This document shows positions 1 to 8,536 of a DNA stretch of 48,866 nt, piece after piece. The notes beneath the pieces are model-generated. The model ran no database searches. It was not told the origin of the DNA and saw only the letters and a program-made list of their open reading frames with translations. Each line of letters starts with the position of its first letter. Position 1 is the stretch's first letter. This DNA is from an uncultured Verrucomicrobia subdivision 3 bacterium (GTDB taxonomy: Bacteria > Verrucomicrobiota > Verrucomicrobiia > Limisphaerales > DASXHY01), in contig CALBZA010000069.1 in NCBI GenBank assembly GCA_937890005.1, forward strand, positions 1-48,866, read 5' to 3'. The position numbers were made by a program, and so were the translations under genes.

Positions 1-52
1 TCTCCACAAGCACATCCTCAAAAGCAATTCCCTAGCGGCGCATCTTGGCGGA

Positions 53-125
53 GGTCAAAGCGGTCAAGGTGGAGCGCAGCAGGGCACGGGGGCGCGTGGC
101 GAGCAATACCTTGACGGCTTTGACC
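53..125. repeat. Imperfect inverted repeat (hairpin-forming)
   Basis: Arm 53-70 and arm 108-125 are reverse complements over 17 of 18 bases, separated by a 37-nt GC-rich spacer. A transcript from either strand could fold into a long hairpin. It sits 15 bp from the 55-bp repeat, so both may belong to one composite repeat. It has no T-run after it, so it does not look like an ordinary terminator. Confidence 0.7.
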
Positions 126-139
126 GCAGCCATACCCTC

Positions 140-194
140 GCCGCACCGGAATTGCTTGACCCTCCCACCCACAAATTCTGCTATAGAGCCGAAA
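140..194 (+). repeat. 55-bp repeat, copy 1
   Basis: The 55 bases starting GCCGCACCGGAATTGCTTG and ending GAGCCGAAA are identical, in reverse complement, to 48812-48866. Identity stops abruptly on the inner side. The copies are about 48.6 kb apart in opposite orientation. No transposase is visible next to either copy, so a short interspersed non-autonomous repeat is the simplest reading. Confidence 0.85.
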
Positions 195-613
195 ATGTTT
201 GCGACGAATCCGGAGCGTTACTGCAGGAAGGCGTTTAGCGACAGAAGTGCTCGGCGAAAGCTGAAGCGCTTCTGTCTTTCAGCTTTGAAATCAGATCGAA
301 AACTTCTGCACGCCAATTCAGAAATCGGCGGCAGACCGACGTTGCCGCGCTTTTGCCGGTGTGGAAGTGAATCGCAGACTTCACACGGCTCCGGATCGGC
401 ATCCCGCAATTCATCCGCGTCCTCGCGAGGAATATGAAACCTGAAGTGCCTGCATGTTTGCATGGCTCCAATGAACCCCGTCATTGTGACCATGCGCTGA
501 CAGGTGTGTTACAACTGCGTCACGATTTGGTTGGAAGCGGCGGAGACGACTTGAGCATGGACCATTGGTCCGTGCGTTGATGCAGCCTCCGACGTAAGAA
601 GGCGGACGTTTGC

Positions 614-2713
614 TCACGCATGCACTTCGCCGTTGTGATTCGCCTTCAGCTTCTTCGCCTCCTCGATAATCTTCGCCTCCACATCGCGCGGCACTTCCTC
701 GTAATGACTGAATTCCTCGGTATGCACACCGCGTCCGCCGGTGAGCGACCGCAGCGTGCTCGAGTAGCGATAGAGTTCCTTCGCCGGAACATGCGCCTTG
801 ATGACCTGAAACGCGCCGTCGGTGTCCATGCCCTGAATCCGGCCGCGACGGCTCGAAAGATCGCCCATCACCTTCCCCATGCAATCCTCCGGGATTCGGA
901 TTTCAACGGAATGAATCGGCTCCAGCAGACACGGCTTGGCCGCCGTGAACGATTCCTTGAATGCGAAATACCCGGCAACCTGAAACGCAATGTCCTTCGA
1001 ATCGACCGGGTGCATTTTGCCGTCGTAAAAGTCGATCTTCACATCTACCACCCGATACCCGGCCAGCACGCCCTCCTCGCAAACCTTCTGCACGCCTTTT
1101 TCCACTGACGGGACGAAGACGCGATCTACATTCTGTCCCACGAGCGATTGAGTGAACTCGACACCGCTGTCCCGCGGCAGCGGTTCGATCCGCATCCACA
1201 CCTCGGCAAACTGCCCCGCCCCACCGGTCTGTTTTTTGTGGCGGTATTTCGCTTCACCTCGAGCCCGGATGGTCTCGCGATACCGCACGCGCGGTTCCTG
1301 CAGCTCGACGTGAACGCCGTAGCGACGGCGCAGTCGTTCGGCGATCACTTCGAGATGCAGCTCGCCCTGTGCGGACAGAATCGTCTGATGCAGTTCCGCA
1401 TCGACATGATGCAGGAACGTCGGGTCTTCGTGATGCAATGCCGCGAGGCCTGAAGCGATCTTGTCCTCCTCTCCCTTCGACGTGCTCTTCAACGCAGCGT
1501 GAATGTTCGGCTTCGGATAATTCACCCTGGGCAGCGTCACCGGATGCTTGGCGGAACAAAGCGTGTTCCCCGTGTGCGTGTCCTTGAGCTTCACCACGGC
1601 GCCGATGTCGCCGGCATTGAGAAGCGAGGCGGACTCGCGGTTTCGTCCGTTCAACAGATAAATCTGACCGATCTTCTCCGTGACACGCCGGTCGCTGTTG
1701 AAAAGCTCCGATCCAACCTTCACCTGACCGGAATAAACGCGGAAGAACGACAGCTCGCCGAACTGCGCTTCACTCATCGTTTTGAACACATAACAAATTG
1801 GCTCGGGATCGGTGAGCTTTACATCGACTTCCTTCCCATTCGCATCCAGCGCGGCCACCTTCGCCCGATCGACGGGTGACGATCCATATTTCGCGATGAA
1901 ATCCATGAGCCGTGCGACGCCGATGTTATTTTCGGCTGAGACGACGAACAGCGGCACGAAAACCTGATCCTGAATGGCTTTGTGAATGCCGGCGCGCCAC
2001 TCCTCCTCCGACAATCCGCCCTGCTCGAAAAACTTTTCCATCAGCGAATCGTCGGACTCAGCCACATGCTCGATCAGCTCCTTGTGCAGTGCATCGACGC
2101 GTTCCTTCCATTCGCCCGCCGCCGCGCTTTCCGTGAATTTGCCGCTCCTGTCCGTCGCGTAAGTGATGATCTCGTCGCGTGGAACGTCGAGCACCTGATT
2201 GAAGCCCGGCCCGGGATTGACCGGCAGCGTCAGCGGAAACACAGACGCTCCGAAATGCTCGCGAATTTCCGCCAGGGTCGTGTCGAAGTCAGTTCCCTCC
2301 TTGTCGAACGCGTTCACGACGATCATTTTCGGAATGCCGTATTGCGTCGCGTATTTCCACACCGCATCCGTTCCGACACCGACGCCATGAGCGGCATTGA
2401 CGACGATGAGCGCGAAATCGCCAACCCGCAGTGCGCCGAGCCCTTCACTGATGAAATCGGCATAGCCCGGACAATCGAGGATGTTGAATTTCTTCCCGAG
2501 CCATTCGAGGTGCATGAGTGAAGCGGAAACGGAAATCTGCCGTTGCTTCTCGCTTTCGTGGTAGTCGGACACCGTGTTTCCGGTGGCGATGCTGCCCATG
2601 CGATTGATCACGCCCGCGCACGCAAGCATGGCTTCGCTGAGCATGGTTTTTCCAGAGGAAGCATGTCCGACGACGGCAAAGTTACGAATGTCCGCAGGGC
2701 GATATTCTTTCAT
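614..2713 (-). CDS. Elongation factor G-like translational GTPase (EF-G2 type)
   Basis: This 699-residue protein has the length and domain order of EF-G: an N-terminal GTPase domain, then domains II to V ending with the EF-G C-terminal fold. The P-loop is GHASSGKT (16-23) and the G3 motif is DCPG (80-83). The usual G4 motif NKxD is replaced by NAFD (134-137). Together with the GHASSGKT loop this marks an EF-G paralogue, not the housekeeping fusA product. No rpsL, rpsG or tuf genes are adjacent, unlike the standard str operon. Its precise role (translocation, recycling or stress) cannot be read from sequence. An AAGGA-like element lies about 14 bases before the ATG. Confidence 0.88.
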   Translation of the reverse strand: MKEYRPADIRNFAVVGHASSGKTMLSEAMLACAGVINRMGSIATGNTVSDYHESEKQRQISVSASLMHLEWLGKKFNILDCPGYADFISEGLGALRVGDFALIVVNAAHGVGVGTDAVWKYATQYGIPKMIVVNAFDKEGTDFDTTLAEIREHFGASVFPLTLPVNPGPGFNQVLDVPRDEIITYATDRSGKFTESAAAGEWKERVDALHKELIEHVAESDDSLMEKFFEQGGLSEEEWRAGIHKAIQDQVFVPLFVVSAENNIGVARLMDFIAKYGSSPVDRAKVAALDANGKEVDVKLTDPEPICYVFKTMSEAQFGELSFFRVYSGQVKVGSELFNSDRRVTEKIGQIYLLNGRNRESASLLNAGDIGAVVKLKDTHTGNTLCSAKHPVTLPRVNYPKPNIHAALKSTSKGEEDKIASGLAALHHEDPTFLHHVDAELHQTILSAQGELHLEVIAERLRRRYGVHVELQEPRVRYRETIRARGEAKYRHKKQTGGAGQFAEVWMRIEPLPRDSGVEFTQSLVGQNVDRVFVPSVEKGVQKVCEEGVLAGYRVVDVKIDFYDGKMHPVDSKDIAFQVAGYFAFKESFTAAKPCLLEPIHSVEIRIPEDCMGKVMGDLSSRRGRIQGMDTDGAFQVIKAHVPAKELYRYSSTLRSLTGGRGVHTEEFSHYEEVPRDVEAKIIEEAKKLKANHNGEVHA

Positions 2714-2948
2714 AGGGGGGATTCCTTGTTGAACGGCTTCGGTTGTCAGGCCTCGCGCTCACGACCAGACTCTAAATCCCGTTCCGCTTTTCCGCCAAGG
2801 GATAAAATTTGTCCGATATTGGCTTTGAATCCACCTCTGTGGACACGGACGAAACGTCGGCGAATGCCCCGGATGAGATAATCCCGGCTGAATGATCTTC
2901 GACAACGCTCAACCCGCTGAAGCTGCGGTCAGTTGTGGGAGCGCAATG

Positions 2949-3548
2949 CTACTCCTCGTCGTCTTTCGATGTTCGACCTGTTGGAGCGAGGCCGTCGGTC
3001 GCCCGTTGTGAACCTGGCTGCACGATCCGTTGGGAGAAATCGCCACGCTCCAATCGCTGCAAAACCGGTCTAATCTGCTGAAGATGCTGCCTCAGAACCA
3101 CGATGTCGTTGAACGTAGATTCAGAAGCGGGCGCGTTGTTTGTGGATGTGCCGCCGAGAACATCACGAAGGATATTGGCGAATCCTCCGTTGGTTGAACC
3201 CGTCGATGCGGTATCCGAGGAAGCGTTCGTATTCCCTCGAAGAATTCCTCCCAGAATTCCGGCGAGCACTCCACCGGTGGAGGCGGTCACATTGGTGGAA
3301 CTTCCGGATTCAATTTCCGCCACTGCCTCAAGCATCGGGATGGTTTGATTCACAACGCGCTGCAATTCCTGAATCTGCCGGGCGACTTCATTCAGCGAAA
3401 AGGTTTCTCCCATCGAATTGGTGGTCATCACGATTCTCGAATCGTTCCCTGTTCTGTCATGCGAAATGACATCCGAGCCGGAGTTTTGGGCCATGACATT
3501 CAAAGCAGCCATGGCAAGCAAAGCGACAAAGAGAACTTTCGTTTTCAT
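2949..3548 (-). CDS. Small secreted or periplasmic protein of unknown function
   Basis: A 199-residue protein begins with a clear signal peptide (MKTKVLFVALLAMAALNVMA, cleavage expected before QNSG). The mature part is rich in Ser, Thr, Asn and Gly, with two predicted helices: one around the LNEVARQIQELQRVV stretch and one near the C-terminus (FNDIVVLRQHLQQIRPVLQRL). I chose the ATG at 3548 because GAGGAA lies about 6 bases upstream; an in-frame TTG at 3560 would add four residues. No family is recognised. It lies alone between the EF-G paralogue and a two-component pair. Confidence 0.7.
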   Translation of the reverse strand: MKTKVLFVALLAMAALNVMAQNSGSDVISHDRTGNDSRIVMTTNSMGETFSLNEVARQIQELQRVVNQTIPMLEAVAEIESGSSTNVTASTGGVLAGILGGILRGNTNASSDTASTGSTNGGFANILRDVLGGTSTNNAPASESTFNDIVVLRQHLQQIRPVLQRLERGDFSQRIVQPGSQRATDGLAPTGRTSKDDEE

Positions 3549-3694
3549 ACCGTTCCTCAACTTTCCTCAATCACAGCAACCAACCCCGAAAACGAAACCT
3601 TCTCCATGGGTATTTCCCCGCCGACCACCAGGTCCCCTTTCCCCTCATCCCCATTTCTCCCGTGCTCCTTCTCCCACTCGGTCACGCGCTCAGA

Positions 3695-4330
3695 TCATTG
3701 CGCCGAACGAAACTTCAACGCCGCCTCAGTGCGCGAACGAACATGAAGCTTTTCGTAGATGTGCTGCAGATGCCAGCGAACGGTTCCGTGCTTCACGCCG
3801 AGCCGGTCCGCGATTTCCTTGTCAGGAAAACCCTGGGTCAGAAGCTCCAAAATCTCGCGTTCGCGTGGCGAAAGATTTTCCATCTCCGCACCAGATTCGA
3901 CCGCCGCGGGTCCACTCTGGAAATGCGCAATCACCTTTCGCGCGATTTCGCGCGACATTGGCGCGCCACCCTCCTGCACTTCGCGAACCGCCGTGATCAA
4001 TTCCTCCGGCGTGCAACGTTTCAGCAGATAACCGCAGGCCCCCGCACGAAGCGCTTTGAAGATCAAATCCGGATCGCCATACACCGTCACCATGATGATG
4101 CGCACCTCCGGGAGGAGTTGCTTGAGCCGGGCTGCACAATCGATCCCGGACAGATTCGGCAGCTGAATGTCCATCAGCACCACGTCGGGCTTTTTCGCGG
4201 GTAAAACCTCCAGGGCCTCCTCCGCAGTTCCACACGTGCAGATGCAGTTCAGATCAGCCGCCTGACCGACATAGGCGGTAAGGCTTTCCCGGATCACCCG
4301 GTTGTCTTCAACTATGGCCACACGCGTCAT
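3695..4330 (-). CDS. NarL/FixJ-family DNA-binding response regulator
   Basis: The 211-residue protein has an N-terminal receiver domain (about 1-120) with the expected acidic pair E8/D9, phospho-acceptor D54, switch T82 and K104. A LuxR-type helix-turn-helix follows (about 145-205), starting LSPREREILELL and containing KEIADRLGVKHGTVRWHL. Its ATG overlaps the stop of the upstream kinase by 4 bp (4327-4330), so the two are translationally coupled and should be cognate. It is a clear paralogue of the regulator at 9606-10232. Targets are unknown. Confidence 0.93.
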   Translation of the reverse strand: MTRVAIVEDNRVIRESLTAYVGQAADLNCICTCGTAEEALEVLPAKKPDVVLMDIQLPNLSGIDCAARLKQLLPEVRIIMVTVYGDPDLIFKALRAGACGYLLKRCTPEELITAVREVQEGGAPMSREIARKVIAHFQSGPAAVESGAEMENLSPREREILELLTQGFPDKEIADRLGVKHGTVRWHLQHIYEKLHVRSRTEAALKFRSAQ

Positions 4331-5934
4331 GATTCGATTCGAATTGAAAACGTTACTGTCGTTCCCCGTCCATTCCCGCCGGCAATTTCAAACTGTCCGC
4401 CAAGTTTTTCCATCCGACGCCGCATGCTCGCGATTCCCTCGTGACCCGCGGCAGCTTCCGGAAGTTCTGCAAAGCCGCGTCCGTTGTCCGTGACGATCAC
4501 CTTCAGCGTTCCGTTTTCGACACGGACCACAAGGCGAACCTCCGTCGCGCCAGAATGCCGGATCACATTCGCCAATGCCTCTTTGAACACGAGAAACAAT
4601 TGGTGCCGGACACGTGCCTCCAGTGCGAGAGCGGAGGCATTGTCGGAAACATCGACGATCAACCGGATGTTCGCGAGCCCGAGCAGGCGGTCAGCGAGAA
4701 AGGTGAAATAATTGACGGTGGCTCCCAGCGAATCGTGCTGAGGATTCAACGCCCAGACGATTTCTTCCAGCTTCGCGACCATCGTGCGCGTCTTCTCCAC
4801 CATCTGGCTGACGCAATGACGGCCTTCTTCACCTGATGGATCGGATTGCGCCCGCGTGGCCAGCATGCCGATTTCCGTGATGTCCGCGCCGAGTTCATCG
4901 TGCAAATCATGGGCGATGCGAGCGCGTTCCTGTTCCATCAGGCGTTGTTGCTCGGCTTTCTGGCGTTCCTGAATCTGCGCACGCAACGCAGCGGAACGTT
5001 CGGCCACCTTGCGTCGAAGCCGTGAAATCCAGAATCCCGCGACGAGCAATCCAACACCAAGCAACGTCACCACCGGCAGCAATCGCCTCGGTTTCTCGCC
5101 CGGCGGAGTGACATCGGTCCAGGTCTGACCGATACGCAACTCGTCAATGTTCACATTCGGTCCACGGCTCAGCGTGAGACGTCCGATCGCTCCCGAGCCA
5201 TCCAGCCCCGCGCTGGTGGCGACGAAATGTTCCGAATCCTCCTCCCCGCCAAAACGGGTGGGGTTCACCCAAACCTTCACCACATCATTGGAAGAACCTT
5301 CAACCCATGTGTATTTGGCTACGATCAGGTAGGTGGTCGCAGCGTCAGCGACGAGGCTCGCACCGGCGCCGTTGGTAAAGAAGGCAAACGAGCTTACGTG
5401 CGCGCTGCTGGACGGATACTTGATCACCCCAAGTCTGACATCATTGCTGCTCAGGAGCAGGTTGACTCCGAGACTCTGAGTGTGATTGGAGGTATCGCCC
5501 AGCGTGAGAAGCGAAGTTCCAGGTTCGGCACCGGAAATCTCGGCAAGGCTTTGAATGCGCAACAGGAACGAGACATAAATCGTTCCCCGAATCTGTTTCC
5601 GCCACGTGCCGTCGAACGTTCGAACCGAGTCGAAGCTGGGAGAAGCGGGTGCGATGTTCAATCGATTACCCGCGGAGGTTTTGAACCCGGGATAGTCGAG
5701 ACTGCCGTTCACGATCGTGAACTGGTTCTTGTCGTTCGCCCATCTGACGCTTGATTCCACCTCACCGAGTTCGCGCCGCGGTGGATAATCGAATGCCTCG
5801 TAAAACAATAATGCAGCGTGTGACGACAGCACCTGAAAGGAGATCGCCAAAGCCAGCAATATGCGGAGGGCGGGAGCTGATCGGGAAAGCGGCATGTTGG
5901 CGGCAAGTGTAATGAGACGCGGCGCGTTTTTCAT
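4327..5934 (-). CDS. Membrane sensor histidine kinase (HisKA_3 type) with lectin-like ectodomain
   Basis: The N-terminus has a hydrophobic export segment (about residues 20-40), then about 240 residues resembling LamG/concanavalin-type domains of secreted verrucomicrobial proteins (motif FYEAFDYP after cleavage). One membrane helix follows (about 286-303), then a coiled coil and a HisKA_3 domain with ARIAHDLHDELGAD, where the conserved His is about residue 345. An ATPase domain with VTDNGRGF and GIASMRRRMEKLGG ends the protein. I used the ATG at 5934; a GTG at 5949 is also possible. The kinase should phosphorylate D54 of the overlapping downstream regulator. The ectodomain suggests sensing of a carbohydrate or surface ligand, which is inference. 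Confidence 0.9.
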   Translation of the reverse strand: MKNAPRLITLAANMPLSRSAPALRILLALAISFQVLSSHAALLFYEAFDYPPRRELGEVESSVRWANDKNQFTIVNGSLDYPGFKTSAGNRLNIAPASPSFDSVRTFDGTWRKQIRGTIYVSFLLRIQSLAEISGAEPGTSLLTLGDTSNHTQSLGVNLLLSSNDVRLGVIKYPSSSAHVSSFAFFTNGAGASLVADAATTYLIVAKYTWVEGSSNDVVKVWVNPTRFGGEEDSEHFVATSAGLDGSGAIGRLTLSRGPNVNIDELRIGQTWTDVTPPGEKPRRLLPVVTLLGVGLLVAGFWISRLRRKVAERSAALRAQIQERQKAEQQRLMEQERARIAHDLHDELGADITEIGMLATRAQSDPSGEEGRHCVSQMVEKTRTMVAKLEEIVWALNPQHDSLGATVNYFTFLADRLLGLANIRLIVDVSDNASALALEARVRHQLFLVFKEALANVIRHSGATEVRLVVRVENGTLKVIVTDNGRGFAELPEAAAGHEGIASMRRRMEKLGGQFEIAGGNGRGTTVTFSIRIES

Positions 5935-6088
5935 TTCGATTTTCTGCACGGCACTTTGAAAGGACGGCTCATGGATCTGAAGCTGAGTCGAGAACGGGTG
6001 GCGTCGCGAACTTCAAAATCCGGATTCTCCGTTCTCGACAATCTTTGGCAAATAGGCTGGGATTTCGGGACCAATGGGTGGGGAACTT

Positions 6089-6625
6089 ATGAGGAATATT
6101 CTGATTCAACTGTTTGTCGCGGGATGCTTTTGGACAATTCGAGTCGCTGCCGGGGCGGATACAGCTTATCTCCCCACTTCAAGCTCAAGCGCGTCTTTGA
6201 CCGCCGAGATCACTGATTCTTTCAACGACGCATTGATCGTCAATGCAACCAACGTTCACGGCACTTTGGAGAACGCGACTTCCGAACCGGGCGAACCGCT
6301 GACGTCGGGAATTTCAAGCGGACAGACCAAGTGGTTTCGATGGACCGCACCTTCGAACGGCGCCATGCGGATGGATCTAACCAGCTCCGACTTTTTCCCA
6401 TTCGTCCAGGTTTACACCGGCGACTCGATCGCCAACCTCACGGCAATCGCCAGCAACACGTTCCTGATGTGTTATGAAACCCGAATTTTTTCAAATGCGC
6501 TCACAGTCGGAAACGGCGTGGTCACCGCGTGCGGCTGTCACTGGCGATTTCGCGATCATCTGGATTTCCCCGTCACCCAGGGAACCACGTATTCGCTGGC
6601 AAAGAAGGCGCCTCGTTTCAGTTGA
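6089..6625 (+). pseudogene. Truncated secreted protein fragment (PPC-like domain)
   Basis: The 178-residue frame starts with a signal peptide (MRNILIQLFVAGCFWTIRVA) preceded by a GGTGGGG element, then a region resembling bacterial pre-peptidase C-terminal domains: SGQTKWFRWTAPSNG, a VQVYTGDS motif and a final VTQGTTYS. Such domains continue past TTY into an IAVDG-like strand and are usually one of several units in a large exported protein. Here the frame turns into unrelated residues and stops. I read this as the surviving 5' end of a larger gene, although a short functional protein cannot be excluded. Confidence 0.5.
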
Positions 6626-6764
6626 AGAATTCCGCTTTTAACGCATCGACGACGTACCGCGCGATCATTATCGACCGAAAGTCGTAAGACATTCGCAACA
6701 GCAAGTTGTATTCGTGCTCATTCACTCCGTTGTATTCTGTTCGCGTGTTGAACTCGTGTCTGGG
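6618..6764 (-). pseudogene. Possible C-terminal gene remnant, unknown family
   Basis: On the minus strand the last roughly 45 codons before a TGA at 6618 use codons typical of this genome (GAA, TAC, AAC, CTG, GCG) and give a protein-like end (…MIARYVVDALKAEFFN). Upstream of about 6764 the frame loses coding character, and no good start is present. The remnant ends within the stop region of the truncated PPC-like gene on the other strand, consistent with a deletion joining two gene ends. Confidence 0.3.
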
Positions 6765-6813
6765 GTTTGCGCCGGATTGATCGTCCAACGCTGAAGTCCG
6801 ACATTGTGCGCGG

Positions 6814-7872
6814 ATGAAAGCGGGAGACATCGCAGGCCCGCGACAATCGCAACGAAGACGCTGGCTCTGGGCAGCGGCAGCTGCGGTCGTCGGAATCGTT
6901 CTTTTGCTGCTCGCCGGAAACGTCCTTCTCCTGTTTTTCACCGGAATCCTCCTGGCAGCGTTCCTCACGGGTTTGAGCAGCTGGCTGCATAGGCGCACTG
7001 GAATTCCTTATGGCTGGTCACTGTGCATCGTGACGGTCGTCTTGCTCGGACTTTGCGTTGGAACCGGCTTTCTCCTGGCACCGGAAATGAGCAGTCAGTT
7101 CGCGAAGCTCACGTCCGAAATTCCCAAGGCATGGACGCATTTCAAATCCCAGCTCGGCGAAACCAACTGGGGCAAGCAGGTGTTGCAGCTGATTCCCGAC
7201 CTGCCTCAAGCGTTCTCAAAAATATCGTCAGGCTGGAGCGCTGCCTCCGGCTTTCTCTCGTCGCTGTTCGGATTCTTCGCGAACGTCATCGTGGTGTTCT
7301 TCATCGGAATTTATCTTGCCGCCGAACCGCAGCGTTACATGGAAGGTGCCGTTTGCCTGCTTCCGAAGGAAAAGCGTCCACGCGCGCGCGAAGTGTTTCA
7401 AACGCTTGGCGCCACATTGCAGCGATGGTTGTTTGGCCGCCTGCTGCTCATGATCGCCAACAGCATCATCACCATGATCGGGCTCTGGTGGATGGGTGTT
7501 CCGCTTCCCGTCACGCTGGGTGTGCTGTCGGGCATTCTCAATTTCATTCCGAACATTGGACCGATCGTGGCGGCAATCCCGGCGGTGTTGCTGGCCTTTG
7601 CGCACAGTCCCTGGCTCGCGCTTTACGTGATCATCTTCTACTTCGTGTATCAGATGCTCGATGGATATGTCTTCACGCCGCTCGTCGAAAAGCAGACTGT
7701 CCTGGTTCCTCCCGCGCTCATCATCATGTCACAGGTGCTGCTCGGTGTGCTGGCCGGAGCCATGGGCGTTGTGCTGGCTGATCCGATCCTCGCCGTGGTT
7801 CTCGTGCTGATCAAAATGCTCTACGTCGAAGACGTGCTGCACGAGCAGGCTGAATTGCCGGGTCAGAATTGA
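6814..7872 (+). CDS. AI-2E/PerM family transporter (UPF0118)
   Basis: The 352-residue protein is strongly hydrophobic, with two or three helices in the first 90 residues, a soluble amphipathic loop (about 95-145), and further helices to about 335. Motifs near GILNFIPNIGPIVAAIPA and the QMLDGYVFTPLVEKQ segment are typical of the AI-2E transporter superfamily. Members export autoinducer-2 or act as ion antiporters; which applies here cannot be told. It is monocistronic on the plus strand and converges with def. Confidence 0.9.
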   Translation: MKAGDIAGPRQSQRRRWLWAAAAAVVGIVLLLLAGNVLLLFFTGILLAAFLTGLSSWLHRRTGIPYGWSLCIVTVVLLGLCVGTGFLLAPEMSSQFAKLTSEIPKAWTHFKSQLGETNWGKQVLQLIPDLPQAFSKISSGWSAASGFLSSLFGFFANVIVVFFIGIYLAAEPQRYMEGAVCLLPKEKRPRAREVFQTLGATLQRWLFGRLLLMIANSIITMIGLWWMGVPLPVTLGVLSGILNFIPNIGPIVAAIPAVLLAFAHSPWLALYVIIFYFVYQMLDGYVFTPLVEKQTVLVPPALIIMSQVLLGVLAGAMGVVLADPILAVVLVLIKMLYVEDVLHEQAELPGQN

Positions 7873-7947
7873 CGGGAGAGTCTCGCGTCACGAAATGGAG
7901 AGGAGCGACACAGATGGAGCCCCCTTTCCCTCCGTACCCGAAGCATG

Positions 7948-8523
7948 TCACTTCTTCCGAGCTTTGATCTCCGCCTTGGTTTCGGCCTGGATGTAATCCA
8001 GTTCGTCCTGAAGACTTTCCTTCGTCTTCTTGTCCATGCGATCAATGAACAGAATGCCTTGAAGATGATCGGTCTCGTGCTGGACGGCGCGGGCGAGAAG
8101 ACCGCCGCACCGAAATTGAATAGGTTTGCCTTCGCGATCGAGTGCCTTCACATCGACGCTTTCCGGACGCGTCACATCACCGTAAACCTCCGGAAAACTG
8201 AGGCAGCCTTCCGGACCGGCAACGGATTCACCCACCGGCGTCAGTTCGGGATTGATCAACACCAGCGGCATGAATTCCTCGACGTTCGCCGGCTTGCCAT
8301 CCAGTTCCAGCGTGGACGGACGATCCGTCACACCCCGAACGTCGATCACCGTCAATTGAAGCGCGACGCCAATCTGTTGCGCTGCGAGGCCGACGCCCTT
8401 GTAGGCGTACATCGTTTCGAACATGTCGGCGATCAGCTTGGTGACCTCGGGCGTGATCGTTTCGATCTTCGCGCCCTTTTTTCGCAGCACCGGCTCGCCG
8501 TATTTGACCACTTTCAAAATCAT
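7948..8523 (-). CDS. def: Peptide deformylase
   Basis: The 191-residue protein carries all three deformylase motifs: GVGLAAQQIG (43-52), EGCLSF (105-110) and QHETDHLQG (148-156). Metal ligands are C107, H149 and H153, and E150 is the catalytic acid. It removes the formyl group from nascent N-terminal methionine. The C-terminus is a lysine-rich extension (about residues 165-191) after DRMDKK. It follows parB with a 13-bp gap, so the two are probably cotranscribed; fmt is not next to it. Confidence 0.96.
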   Translation of the reverse strand: MILKVVKYGEPVLRKKGAKIETITPEVTKLIADMFETMYAYKGVGLAAQQIGVALQLTVIDVRGVTDRPSTLELDGKPANVEEFMPLVLINPELTPVGESVAGPEGCLSFPEVYGDVTRPESVDVKALDREGKPIQFRCGGLLARAVQHETDHLQGILFIDRMDKKTKESLQDELDYIQAETKAEIKARKK

Positions 8524-8536
8524 CCCGTTCCTTTGT

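Larger units (their letters stand above)
1..613. other. Non-coding/repeat stretch at window start
   Basis: No convincing gene lies here. The stretch carries an 18-bp inverted repeat with a 37-nt spacer (53-125) and a 55-bp repeat (140-194) that recurs inverted at the other end of the window. Several short overlapping ORFs exist on both strands between 200 and 500, but none has a recognisable domain or a consistent coding frame. It may be intergenic repeat DNA or a decayed gene. Confidence 0.55.

Noticed and set aside
218..463. 81-codon minus-strand ORF with several Cys and Arg
   Set aside because: Coding character shifts between two frames halfway and no family or ribosome site is visible; it lies in a repeat-rich region.
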